Origin: Umbilicaria muhlenbergii
Lineage: Eukaryota > Ascomycota > Lecanoromycetes > Umbilicariales > Umbilicariaceae
NCBI GenBank assembly: GCA_000611775.1
Contig: KK106981.1
Span: 4,652,927-4,716,926 of the forward strand
Length of the DNA: 64,000 bases
Direction of reading: 5' to 3'
This document shows positions 35,987 through 48,209 of this stretch, in pieces. A program made the position numbers and the translations under genes. The first letter of the stretch is position 1. Each line of letters opens with the position of its first letter. The notes under the pieces are model-generated. The model was not told the DNA's origin. It searched no databases and saw only the letters and a list, made by a program, of their open reading frames with translations.

Positions 35987-37503
35987 ATGATGGAATACTT
36001 CACCCACAAATTAGCTAAGAAACCCTTAGACCTTGCAGAGAAAGACGAGACACCGGTCCTCAACGATGAAGATGAAGCCTTCCTGCGGCGCATCGCATCA
36101 GAGGGCACACCACCTCCACTACCCGAGCGACCCCAGAGCCTTCCCGTAGCCGGTGAGACAGTTGGCAACAATGCCCAGATTGCGCTCATGGCTGGCGCGC
36201 AAAATATACCCTTGCCTGACGTCCCAGACACCCCTGACGATGTCATACCAGTGATAGAAGAAGAGGAGGAGGCGACTGTCAAAGGTAAAGAGAAGGAAAC
36301 GAAAGGGAAGAAACCGTTCAGATGGAGCTTCCTGCGCCGGGACAGCAGGGACAGCAAGCGCAAATCGAAAGAGGTCATGGCAACAGACCTGCTTAGTGTG
36401 GCTGGGGGTCTCAAAGCACCAGATGCCCAGCCCAATGAAGATGGCATTGTCACTCCTCACGAGGCTGCGAAAGAAGAAGAGGAAATGACAAGGGCTCTCG
36501 AATCGTTGAATCTGGCGGCTGTCAACAATCGAGTCTTCTCCATATCCAAGGAATCGCAAGAGTTGCTCCATAAGTATGTCAATGTTTAGTCCGTGAAGAA
36601 ATACCCAGAACGACTAATATTCAATGACCCTAGGTTCACACTCGTCCTCAAAGACCTCGTCAACGGCGTCCCCACGGCCTACGGCGACCTCGAATCCCTC
36701 CTCACCAACTCCGAGCAACAACTGCAGCGCTCCTACAAGCACCTCCCCTCATTCCTCCAAAAATTGATCGAGCAACTCCCCTCCAAAATGACGCAATCGA
36801 TAGGTCCAGAAATGCTCGCCGCCGCCGCCGAGAAACAAGGCCTCAAATCCAAATACATGAGCCAAGGCGCCGGCATCGCAGAAAAGATGGGCATGCGAGT
36901 CAAAGTGCCGAGTCTGAAAGACCTCGTGACCAAACCCGGCGCCATCGCAGGAATGCTCCGAGCAATCATGAACTTCCTGAAACTCCGATTCCCCGCCTTC
37001 CTCGGCATGAACGTCCTCTGGTCCCTCGCCCTCTTCGGTACGTCCCCTTCCTTTCCCCATCATCACCTCCGTACACCCATCATCATCATCATCATCCACC
37101 CCTTACCTTCCCCCCCAACCCCACAAAACCCCACCACCCATCTACTCACACCCCCGCCCCCAACACAGTCCTCCTCTTCGTATTCTGGTACTGCCACAAA
37201 CGCGGCCGCGAAACCCGCCTCGAAAAAGAGCGCCTCCTCACCGAAGCCGAACTCGCCGCCCTCGACGCCGACGCGCCCGCCCCCGAAGGCGCTCCGTACA
37301 CCACCACGGCCGCGGAGGGCGCGTCGATGGAGCAGGTCAGGACGGGTATGCATCATCGGGCTGGGGAGGACGAGGCGGCGCCGACGATGACGTATGCCGA
37401 GGGGGGGAGCTTGGCGAGGGAGTATGGAGGGGAGATGGAGACGGAGAAGGGGGAGGGGAGTGCGAGTAAGGCGGGTCATTCGCAGGCGGGTTATGCGACG
37501 TGA
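35987..37503 (+). CDS. Single-span membrane protein of unknown function
   Basis: Three exons, 35987-36573, 36634-37037 and 37169-37503, encode 441 aa. The first 190 residues are charged and disordered, with a Lys/Arg-rich patch (KGKKPFRWSFLRRDSRDSKRKSKE). The middle is helical (LVLKDLVNGVPTAYGDLESLL, LPSFLQKLIEQLPSKM). A strong membrane segment, LGMNVLWSLALFVLLFVFWY, spans the second intron near residues 318-338 and is followed by CHKRGRETR, so the N-terminus is probably lumenal or the C-terminus cytosolic by the positive-inside rule. The tail is Glu/Gly/Ala-rich. Two ATGs stand side by side at 35987; the first is used here. I do not recognise the family, although the middle part reads as conserved. 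Confidence 0.8.
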
Positions 37504-38111
37504 GGTTGGTGTGAGAGGTGTGAGTGTATGCTCGCGATCCATGATGGTGGTGGTAGCGGATGAGATCGAGCCGGGGATTCGTTTTGGTTGTGGCTTAGAT
37601 AAGAGGGAGAGGAGCGGAGCGTGAGGCGTTTGAGGGGATGACGGACGGTGGATGAACATAATGATAGCGATGACCTTTGATAACAATATCGAGATATGAA
37701 GCGAGTTTTTGAATCGGCTCCGCTTGCCCTAGTTCCCGCCGTGCTAATGAATTCGTGTATTGAAATCACTTGCGATGTCTTCAACGCATCTACAACATTC
37801 GATCTCACGATCCACCAAAGTTATTCAGGTAACAAAGTCATCGGATCGAACGGATAAGATGCAATGATGTAATAATCTAAAGCACAGCCATCTCTCTACT
37901 TTCCCCTCCAAAGATAATTACATCCCTCCAACCAGGGACACACTTTTACCTCCCCCAACCCCCCAAATGCCCCACGTGCCAAAAATATATCCAACCCGGA
38001 TATAAAGACGCCCCAAAAATGCATATTAAGGAGAGACGTGAAAATAATGTGGAAAAACCCTCCCGTACTCCTTCCCCCAACCCTTCCCTCCAACTGCACA
38101 CTTCCCAACCC
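37504..38111. other. Convergent spacer (membrane protein / CFEM-like)
   Basis: Two stop codons converge across 608 bases. No gene or repeat is seen. Confidence 0.45.
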
Positions 38112-41063
38112 CTACAACATCATCAACCCACCCACCACCCCTCCCAACACCACAGCCACCACCCCCCTCGCCCCAACCACACTCCCCGCCCCCTGAAACC
38201 CCAGCGGACTCGCACTCGCGGCCTTCCCCGTCGCCGCAGCCACACTCCCCGACGGCGCCACCACCACCGCCGTCAACGTCGTCGTCGTCGACGCCGCCGG
38301 GGCCGGACTCCCCGCCGCCAAGCCAACAACGGGGCTCTGGGTGCTGCCGGCGACGGCGGCCTGGGTGACGAACTGGACCTGCGGCACGACGATCTGGGTG
38401 CTGTAGACGGAGAGGGAGGAGGAGGCGGGGATGGTGGCGCCGGCGGCGGAGCCGGTGGAGTAGGTGCAGGGGACGGTGAGGGTCGTGACGACCGTGATGG
38501 TCGTGACGGGGATTTGGACGTTGGGCGCGGCGGTCGTGGTGGAGGTTGTGGTGGCGGGGAGGGCGGCGGCGGCGCTGGAGGATGGGGTGGGGGTGGAGAC
38601 GGGGGCGCTGGTGATGGTGGAGGCGGCGACGGCGCTCGATGAGCTCACTGGGGCGGCGGGAGCGCTACTCACTGAGGCTGGTCCGGCGCTTGATGAGCTG
38701 AGTGGCGAGGCGGAAGCGCTGCTGACTGAGGCTGGTCCGGCGCTTGATGAGCTCACTGGAGAGGCGGGAGCACTGCTAACAGAGACAGGTGCCGCCGGGC
38801 TGCTTGACGCCAGGGTTGACGAGGCGGGGGCGGGTGTGGGGCAGAGGGTGATGGTCTTGGGGATGGCGGTGATCAAGGGATTCTGACTCATGTGGGGAGC
38901 GCAGATACCGGCGAGGTAGGACAGAGCGGATTGTATCTCGGTCGAGGACGCGCCCCAGGAAGTGACGCAGTTGATGACGTTGGTGGTGAAATTGGATTGT
39001 TGGCAGTAGCAGTCCGCGTCGGCGTTTGAGGCGCACCCGGTCGTTCCAATCCAGGTGTTCAGACATTTGGGTAGGACATCTGGGCATTGTACTGGAGCCG
39101 GAGCAGGGGAGGAGGTAGCAGGAACGGCAGCCGCGGTGCTGGTTGATACCGGTGCGGACGTCACTGGAGCAACGCACTTGGTGCAGACGGTCGATACGCT
39201 GGTGATGAAGATGGTGGAGATGGAAGAGGAAGTCTGCGTGATGACTTTGCCAGAAGATGTCATAGTGGCGGTGACAGGGCAAACTGTAGTAGTCGCATAC
39301 ACCACATTAGTGACCACGACCTCTTGGGTCGTTCCCGGGGCGGCTTGACTAGAGCTGGATGCTGAAGTTGGGACTGAGACGGGAGCCGAGGAGGAAGAGG
39401 CGGAGGTGGGGGCAGCAGTGCTGGATGATACCGGAGCCGAGGAAGACGAGGCGGAGATGGGAGCGGCTTGACTGGAACTACTGGCTGGAGTTGAGACTGA
39501 GACCGGAGCCGAGGAAGAGACGGAGACAGGAGCAGCAGAGCTGGATGGCACTGGAGCAACACACTTGGTGCAGACGGTCGACACGCTGGTAATAAACACC
39601 GTGGAAATGGACGACGAAGTCTGGGTGATGACTTTGCCAGAAGACGTCACAGTGGCTGTGACCGGGCAAACCGTTGTGGTCGCGTAAACGACGTCAGTGA
39701 CTACGACCTCCTGGGTTGTACCGGCGGCGACCGAGCTAGAGGTACTTGCAGGAGCAGCCTGGCTGGAAGAGCTGGCAGGCGTGCTGGTTGGCGCCGGTGC
39801 GCTTGAGGGTGTCGATGTCGATGACTGCACAATGGTTGAGCTGGGCTGAGTGGCCGCGGCGGCACTGGAGTTGCTTGACGGGGAAGAAACCGGGGAGCTT
39901 GATGGTGATGAAGCTGGGGAGGAACTTGCTGGAGCAGCCGATGAAGGGGTCTCTGTCGCGGTCACAGGACAGATAGTCACGGATACGGCCTTGGTTGATG
40001 TTACAATCACAACTTCTGTCTGAGATTCCGGGTGGGCGGGGCAGTTGGTGATTGTTGGCGCGCAAGTGGTAATGGTGTTTGTTATGGTAGCGAAAACAGT
40101 AGACGTGGTGTACACGATCGGGCTTGACACTGGTGACGTCGTGGATTGAGACGCAGACTGGGTGCTGTTCTGGTAGGTTCCCTGGGAAGTGGTAGTGGTT
40201 TGAGCTGAAGCTTGAGACTGCGATTGGCTAGTGCCCTGGGACGTCGCTTGAAACGTAGAAGCGGTCTGAGCTGAGACTTGAGACTGTGACGCAGATTGGT
40301 TCTGGCTGGTGGTAGAAGTCGAAGTCGATTGAGAGTGTGGGGGAACCGTCGTAGCCGGAGGGCCACAGTCGAAGCCAACGCTCTGGATGCCGATCTGACA
40401 GCTTGAATTCTTGCCGCTGCTGGGCACCTGGAATGTCACTGATGTAGCGCCACCGCATTGAGAATTGGTCACAGCCGAACCAGAAGATGAGCAAGAAGCG
40501 GTGTGTTTGCAGGTCGAGCCGTCAGACATGCCGTAGATAAAGTCAAGGTCGATATCAATGTTCGTAATGAGCTGTAGAGTGGTGATCGAAAAGGACTGGC
40601 CGGAGCCACAAGAGATCTTGGGAGAGCTTGAAGAATCGGTCCCCACGGTACCTTGAACGCATTTGCTCTGAATGTATGTAAGCAACTCATTCCCAACTGG
40701 GTTGCCATCACACTGACCTGAGACTGAGAACTGCCTCTGGGGACAAAGGCGCTCCTCTTATGGGAACCGAATGAGTTCGAGCAGGAGAAGCCAGAGAAAT
40801 CGAGACCACCGTAGCTGCTGAAAGAGCCCACGGCTAAATCGCTCCAGTCAAATCCTGATTGCTGTTGTTTGTTGCATTGATTGTTGGTGTTTGAAGGGCA
40901 GGGGAATGGTTCCACATCTGTCCAGCCTTGGGAGTGATCCTGAGACGGACGATCAGTACAGGGCAAGAAGATGGATCTCGGAGCCAAATACTTGACCTGT
41001 AGCTGCAGCCTGCTGAACAGCCAAGCCAAGGGCAAACAGAAGGGAGGTAGTTGTGGACCGCAT
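38112..41063 (-). CDS. GPI-anchored Ser/Thr-rich CFEM-like cell-wall protein
   Basis: Three exons, 41063-40992, 40939-40718 and 40667-38112, encode 949 aa. Exon 1 is essentially the signal peptide (MRSTTTSLLFALGLAVQQAAA). Residues about 25-190 form a cysteine-bearing globular part (PFPCPSNTNNQC, CGSGQSF, GFDCGPP). A long Ser/Thr/Ala mucin region follows. Near residues 626-685 sits a CFEM-like domain (CPDVLPKCLNTW, DADCYCQQSNF, INC, LAGIC) with seven of the usual eight cysteines. The C-terminus ends in a hydrophobic Gly/Val stretch (VVAVVLGGVVGGLMML) after small residues, as for a GPI anchor. CFEM proteins sit at the fungal surface and some bind haem or act in host contact; the missing cysteine leaves that open here. 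Confidence 0.85.
38638..38799 (-). repeat. 54-nt coding repeat in CFEM-like gene
   Basis: Three tandem 54-nt copies, diverged by several bases, encode 18-residue Ser/Ala/Pro units in the mucin region next to the C-terminus. Confidence 0.85.
39169..39720 (-). repeat. Duplicated 387-nt-spaced coding block in CFEM-like gene
   Basis: A block of about 150 nt near 39169-39330 recurs near 39556-39715. Both encode VVYATTTVCPVTAT, a Ser/Thr stretch and STVCTKCVAPV. Offset is 387 nt, so the duplication is in frame and carries one Cys-containing module twice. Confidence 0.85.
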
Positions 41064-43185
41064 TTTTGGAATAGGAAGATTATATATCTGCTACCGTAAA
41101 GCGCGTGTTGGTCGGACAGAGAGTGGAGATCTATTAAGATAGATAGAGTAAAGAAGCGAGTGGCTTTACTCAGAGGGAGTCGATAAACAAGAACGAACAG
41201 ACAACAGAGAGACAGAAGACAACGAGATAGACAGATATAGAGATCGGAGATATTTGCAGACGGGGGATGGCATCTTAAAAATACTTTTCTTATGTGACAG
41301 TGCCGATGGCGGCTCCTTCTCCCCTGACCGCTGTGCCGATATAACAATGTATTGGACAATGGAACACGGACGTTCCTCCATCCTCTTTTGGGAGCCGCTT
41401 CTCGTTGCATGGTTCATCTCCACGACCAATCGCAGGACGGGCTTAGAATACGAGGCCAGGTGGTCGCACCGGTCAGTTTCATGCGCAAAGGTTACTTCTT
41501 CAATCAGGAACACAACAACCTTGCCGAGGACAACCAGTACCGTATGGAACATGTAGGCTTTTGAGGGTGGATCCGCGTGCACAGAGCGAAGAGCGAGAGC
41601 AAAGACCCAGGGTTCAGATCCCAGGGTGTAACTGTTGGCGGTTGGTGAGCGCCAGATGCGCTAATGCAGGTACATTTCCCGTAGCACGAAATCCCCAGAC
41701 GCCCGGCCTAACCAGGAAAGGCTCAGCCGCGGTGGATTGCCCATTGGCGGTAAAGTGCCTTGTTTCATCGAGCCCGGACAGGAGACGCCGCTCATTCGGG
41801 CTCGGGGGTAGCGGGGACCGGATGGGTCGTGTGGCTTCGATCTCGCCGTGACGGCCTCGTGTCTTGACTTCTTGACTCGGCGATGCGCCCGAGACTGGCG
41901 CCCTCTTTTCTTAGTATTGGGCCGCATGTCGCAGATCTCGACCCCTGAAGGCCCTATTGTCTTTGGGCCCATCACCATTGACCCACCGATACTGATGCGA
42001 AACGCGACGCCAAGGGATCGTCTATTCTTGGGATCACCTTGTATCATATGAGAGCCCGTCACGGCCAGTCGTGGCTAGTCCCTTGCCATTATGGGAAACT
42101 GCAGCGCCAACGCGATTCGGAACTTTGCCGTGTTCAATAATCCCATGGGTGGGACCAACGTGAGAAGGATACGACGAGGGATTGGCCATTCTAGGCAATA
42201 TTGTTGATTTGAGACATACTTTCTGGCAACCGGGAGACTGCCTTGTTGGAAATAACGGCGTGAACAACCAACTGAAAAGATCAACGAGGCATATTCAAGG
42301 AAAGCTCAAGGAGTTGCTGTCCCTCTTTGCAATCCTCCCAAAGTCAACGTCGGAGCCCGTCACTGGAAGGGTTTGGCGAATTGGCCCGTTGAAGTGTGCA
42401 ATGTCACGAGCGTTCCAAAACCGAAATTGATCCGGGGGGTCTTTGGAAGCCGAGGCCATCACGTGTGCCGCTTGGTCTCCTCCACCTCTTACGTACTATG
42501 TAATTAGGAGTCTGTAGCTTCTTGACACTTGACACTCAATCATTCATCCCACCCAGCCTGGAGGGAGCTGATTAACTTTAATCGGGTCTGAGGGTCTTCT
42601 CAGGGGCAAAAGGATTCGTATTAATTGTACCGGGATGTACCATCAACAACACTCATATTCCTCTACGCGGCATGCCTAGTCGAGAATCCCCCTCTATGGC
42701 TGGGGCCTCAGATAGATGATGGCAAGGGTTGCCAACACATTTCGTAGAAAATGTGACATTACTTCTCATCTAGCTTGTAGAGGATGTCCACAGCTCGAAT
42801 AACTGACAGCACTGCATCGATTGACAAATAATAAAACCGGAAACAGAGCAAACTTTTGTGGTATCTTGAAACGCAATCCTCCTTTGCCAAACATCAACTA
42901 GCCGGAGCTGACGTATTCCGAACAAAGAAATCGTACAGGACCTCTCTCACAGGAAGAACCGTGTATGCCGCCATCTAGGCTCCTCTCCGTGACCTATCAT
43001 CCCGCTCACATACATCCGAAAGGAAAACTCAACCCCCCGTCAAAGAAAGATAAAACGCGAGACCGTGGCTTCATTGCTCGTGAGTCATGATGTGGAGCAT
43101 CCCCCGCTGTGTGAAGGGCGACTTCCCTTCTAATAAAACTCCGTCGCTCATCAGAGTGGTGTTGGATTCCTTCGTTCGACGTGGC
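41064..43185. other. 2.1-kb gene-free stretch
   Basis: This contains the promoter of the CFEM-like gene on the left and the 3' end of the next minus-strand gene on the right. No coding region, RNA or tandem repeat is supported. Confidence 0.4.
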
Positions 43186-45397
43186 CTAGTTGATGCTTCG
43201 CCTCCGGCTATTCACCACCCTTCTCTTTGCAGCAATACCGACCAAAGGACTGCCGATCCGACTGAAGCTGTCGCTTGGCTTGCGCTTCCTCAGAGGACTG
43301 ATTGGGCTATTCGCAGCAATGTGCCTGCCGCCTTTGATCGCACCACCGCCTCGCAGTGATGAGCTGGGGGTTGAACGACGAAGGAAAGCCTGATGACGGT
43401 GCTGATTGCGACGGAATGCTGTAACGACGCCTCTATCAAAGTGCTCCAGGAGACTATGTGCGGATCCGGCATTAATCGCGGTGGTTTTTGAACTGGCTGC
43501 CAGGGTTGCTGGCGACGGAGGAACCTCGGTGTCTTCGCCGTCTTCTTTTTCGTCGTTTGATGAGCCGTCACCAAAATCAATAAAGTCATGAACATTCCAG
43601 AGGTTCTCATCATCGTCGTCGTCATCATCTTCATCTGCGTCTTCGAGGACGTGGCCATCGGGCCCAACGCTTTTGAAAGGATAGAAGGCCTCAGGAGGAC
43701 CCATGACTTGACCGCCGAGTATGTGTTCGCTACCCGGTGCACCATGGAGAAGACCTGGCATCATTACATTGGCTCCCGAACCATACATTGACCCCATGAA
43801 CTCCTGGCTGGAGAAGTCACTGCGTTCGTTATCGGACTCGTCGAGACCGTTTGCCAACCCTGCAAAGGAATTGCGTGGACTATTGTTGGCGGTGCTACTC
43901 CCGCTGGGGCTGGCTTGGGAGAATAATTTATCCACTTTTGTAGGCCGTTGCGCAGGTATGATGACCATATGCTTGCCCGTGCTGTCGATGACCGCAATTG
44001 GCTTTGTCGGGTCAGCGATCCATGAACCCATAGATGGGCCGTAGCGACGAGAAGCGGGGACAGTAGTTGGCTTGCGGATCGGAGTTGAAGGAACGCTTTC
44101 TTCAGCAGCGAAGGTTGAAGTCGACGCGCGGCGGAGACGAGTTTGGGGGCGGTTAACAGTAGAAGGTGGTATTACTTCCTCGTCAGTGGTCTCGCCCTCA
44201 TCAGCTGAAAGTACGTGAGGTCAGCAAACTCTGTACTCCAAGGCCAAGGCCACGTGGCGCCTGGCGCAACTCACTTTCGTAACCGCTTGAACTCCCACAA
44301 GAGCTGCCAGAGCTCTCACCAAGACCGTGCTTTTCGAATTCGAAATTCTCATGTTCATCAAAATCCCAACATGAGCCTTCACCGTCAGAAACGATATTAC
44401 CGTCAGCCGCATCGTTGTCGTTCTCTATTAGGAGTCGGAAGCATGGGTCCAAGCTGTCTTGCTGTAGAAACAGGTCTGGGAATGCATCATCTTCCGCATC
44501 AGAAGTGTGAGTGCTCGAGCTGCTTGAACGGTGCTGCTCTGCATCGGCGAAGCGCACGCGGCGCGGGGTAGGGCTTGGCAACGGTTCCCCGGTGTAGAGA
44601 CCGTCGACATCGTAAACGTCAATTTCGCTCCCAAGAACGTTTGGTTCTGTGCGTCCGATCTCGTCGTCGAAGAACGGAATGTCTGCAAGGAATATACCAT
44701 CATCAAGGTCGAATCCTTCCCACTCGATAGAGGAGACACTAGGGGGAGCTGAAGGACCAGGGGTCTTCTCGTCGCTCTCGTTGGCCTCCTCAGAGTCTAT
44801 GATCATCTTCTCCTCAAACTGTTCGACGCTAGGTTCTTCTTCTTCCGAGTCGCTGATAAAATCGACAGCGTTGTATTCTTCATCGTCGGAATCCCCAAGC
44901 AAGTTCTTGGCTCCTGCTCCTCCCGAGGGAGCTGATGTCTTGATGGGTCTGACCACTTTCCGAGAGAGCGGCTCTTCCTCCGAGCTGTGGGGACTACGCC
45001 TCCGTTTTGTGCCTGCAGAAATCCCGTCAATGAGCCCCGTCCGTCGTCCATTCCGTCCTGCGGATCGACCAGACGGGGCTAATGCTTCTGCATCATCGTC
45101 ATCGTCATTACTGTGCTCCTCGTCTTCTCCGGAGGTGTCGTTTCCGCCTGTACCGCCATCTCCCTCTTCACCAGCCGAATGTGATGACGAGCTGCTTTCT
45201 AGGGTGCCATTTGCCTTCACTTGTGTAGGACTAGACCCTAGCGTGTTACGTGAAGGGTGGGATTTGCCAGGTTGGCCTCGGGGTAGCGTGTCCTTTGCGC
45301 TCAAGTTCAGATCGTGTAGATCAGAGATAGATGCTCGAGTCCGGTGCTTGGTCGCGCCGTGCCGCGACACGGTGGCCAGTGTGCCTTTTCGCGGCAT
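43186..45397 (-). CDS. Conserved acidic protein of unknown function, probably nuclear
   Basis: Two exons, 45397-44275 and 44204-43186, encode 713 aa; the 70-nt intron interrupts GYE-TDEGETTDEE. The N-terminus is basic (MPRKGTLATVSRHGATKHRTR). Long Ser/Asp/Glu-rich stretches follow, with KRRR and RKVVRP patches that could be nuclear signals. More ordered segments include SIEWEGFDLDDGIFLADIPFFDDE, SPTPRRVRFADAEQHR, SLDPCFRLLIENDND and YGPSMGSWIADPTKPIAVID followed by TGKHMVIIPA. The C-terminus is basic. The pattern of short ordered motifs in disorder fits a transcriptional regulator or scaffold, but I know of no named domain, so this is inference. The start is the first ATG of the frame. Confidence 0.85.
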
Positions 45398-48209
45398 GGC
45401 TGCGGTGCTGCGTGAAGATTCCCGCTGTAGAAATTATCTAATGTGGTGCAAACTGAGGTGTCAAGGCAAATATGGAGTGTTAGTGGTATCGAGATCAATA
45501 CGAGTAGTCAGGTGTCTTCAATAGCTTAGTGTATGTTGAGATTGTCGTTCTTTGAGTGGGCGTCTTTCGTACGAAAGGCTCCTGGAGTGTATGGAAGGGG
45601 TAAGCAGGCCACAAACACCGTCCAGTCTTGAGGACCGAAGAGTGTTCCGTGTGTTTTCGTTTGATATTTTCCCGACCGCAAGCAGGCAATGCTTTGGAGC
45701 AATCGAAAAGAAGAATACTGTCGAGAGTCGATTGAAGTTTACTCGTTGGGCTGGCCGGACTGGAGGGCATGCGAGCTGGTCACGCACGCCCCCCAGTGGT
45801 GGATTTACAGCTCAGCGATCGCCTGAGGCATGGTTTCTCGACGGTATCTGAGGGGGTTCAAGGGGTAGGATGTATTCTTGTGAATTGCAAGGGCGACTTC
45901 GTTGTCTGTAAAGGTGGTTGATGGGGGATGGGAGAGGGCGGCATGGGCGAGATTCAAAATAAGTGGGTTTTGCGAAAGGGCCGCTAAGGAAAGATCCATG
46001 CGTGCTGATTGGTCCAGGCGGGCTCCTTCACCGCCAGAAGTTAAATTGATCCGGTGTGGGACGGTAAGGATGCGATGGATGTGATGGATGTGTCATACCG
46101 GCGTTGCTCAAGCTCAAGCCTCATCCGGCAGCGTGCAAACGACAGGGTGACTCTGAGCATTCTCGCCACTGTGCCTCTTGCGAGCATGCGCTTCGGGTAC
46201 CGTACCCAGGAGATGGCATGCGATAGCCTCCCTGTGTGGGATGACATAGACTATTGTGTCAAAAGTCCCACTCATTCTACAGCACGTCGCTGCAATTAAG
46301 GTTATTTTTCACTACTGTTTTGGAGGCAGCTGAGCCCAAGAAACCTTGAAGAGTAAGGTATTTGTACGGAGGAGAGGTCAAAGTCGCAAGGAAGAAAAGG
46401 CTTGCTGGGATGCTCGGATGGTAATCGGCAGATGGCCATCTCAGACTGCCATTCGCCGGAAGTCGTAAAGTTCTCCTGTCAGGCTACCTTTGGCATGAAC
46501 ACAACTACAGCAGTCTACCAGTCGGCGACCCGTCGTACGAAGCAACCAAAAAGCCTTTGGCCACCGCTCCCGCTCTTCTCAATTTTAAGGCACTGGCCTA
46601 TGGGCCCATGAAGCACACGATATCACCCTGACGCAGGCCCAGAGCTAACAAGGCGATCACTTGTGGAGCGTTGAAGGAACGAGAAAAGATGAAAGATACA
46701 AAAATACTCCTACTCCGAGTACAACGTAGAAGATGTCACGTCGTGCCTGAGGCTTCAGCGCTACCCCACCACGCAAGGAGGGATTCTAGCGACCTCTAAT
46801 CGATAAGGAGAACCGAGATCTGCGCCTTGTCCTGCATGGGCGTCGTTCGTCAATGCTCGTGCACACCGCGTAGATTTCGGTATGCCGCTCGAGCTCCGCC
46901 AAGAAGGACCAAGCCGAGTGCAACACGACCTTTGCAACGCACAGCGTACAACTACATCTACATGCACCTATCCAAAGGACGAGTGGGTGTGTCCAGCGTG
47001 TCATTCTCTGCAGCTACGAACTTGGAAGTGAAACATGCTCCCTCAGCCAAGAGAACAAGCATCTTTCTTCCTTATCAATCGGATTACCAGACTAACATCC
47101 AATGTGTCCCATCTGGCAGCCAGCACGTTAACAAAGTGACGATCCCCAGCGGAGGCTGCTCTCATTTGAAGGACATTTCAAGGTCAATGGCCGAACAGTC
47201 ATGGAGCGCTTCTGCTTCTGTTGTCCAGGTTTCTGAATATCCTTTCTGCTTGTTGAACTGTGTGGACGTCTTCAGCCAAAGACTGCCATTTGTTCTCCTT
47301 GCTATGCGTCTGGCTGTTCCTATGTGGCTTCCTTGTTTTTGATCCCCGCTCGATACCGCTTTCTCCTTGTTATTACATGCAGGGACCTCCTACAGACTAG
47401 AGGACGAACTATTGTTACATGTCGATGGCTATGCCCGTATTTGATGCCTCACGTGAGACCTGCTCTTACGCAATTCGTGAAGGCCTGCTTCGGCCCGCGG
47501 ATCTATCTTTCAGCCTTGTTCGGAGTTCGCGGTATCGTCGTCAGGAAATAACGTGGCAGTCACTGCCCCTGCATGATCTCGACCTGGTTTTAGGGTGAGA
47601 TGGACCTGCACGCCGGCTCTTGACCCATGGTGCAGAACCTCTCTAGCTTCACCGCTTCATGATCTGCGCCAGGTTCTTCATACCTTATTGGGACGGACGG
47701 CGGTGGAATTGGATGTTCGCGTGGCCTTCGTTTCGGTTTTGGCGTGGCGGATGAAGACGACGAGCGGTGAAGCGATGAAACACACAGCCACAAAAGACCC
47801 TATTGGCGACCGGTCACATCCCACCTTAGCAATTGGAACGACAGTGAGTGAAACTGTTTCGACTGTTCTTTTCTTATTCCATTGTAGCTTCTATGAGAAA
47901 GTGTAGGATGTTGTTTCTGAATACGAGAAAATGCAATTCCTACGAACACCATCTTCAGCTGAAGCTCGTCAATCGATCCATTCTGAACTCACCTCGCCCC
48001 TACCAGAGCATGACTCGAACATTGCATAGCCCTATGCCAAACATGAGATCCATGTTCATATGTGTCAGCGCTGGGAAAGCTGTTGTGGGGGGACGGCTGG
48101 TTCCAGAAATATAAAACCCCACGGGCTACCCACTCTCCAGGAACAGCAGCAACTTACCAACCGAACGTACTTGGAGATTCCCAGCCCACATCATATATCC
48201 CAATCAATC
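45398..48209. other. 2.8-kb gene-free stretch
   Basis: The left part should be the promoter and leader of the minus-strand gene; the right end is the promoter of the secreted protein at 48210. A 171-codon plus-strand frame at 46827-47342 has no leader, domain or splice logic. No RNA gene or tandem repeat is seen. Confidence 0.4.

Noticed and set aside
46827-47342. 171-codon plus-strand frame
   Set aside because: Composition is not protein-like and no family, leader or partner exons were found.
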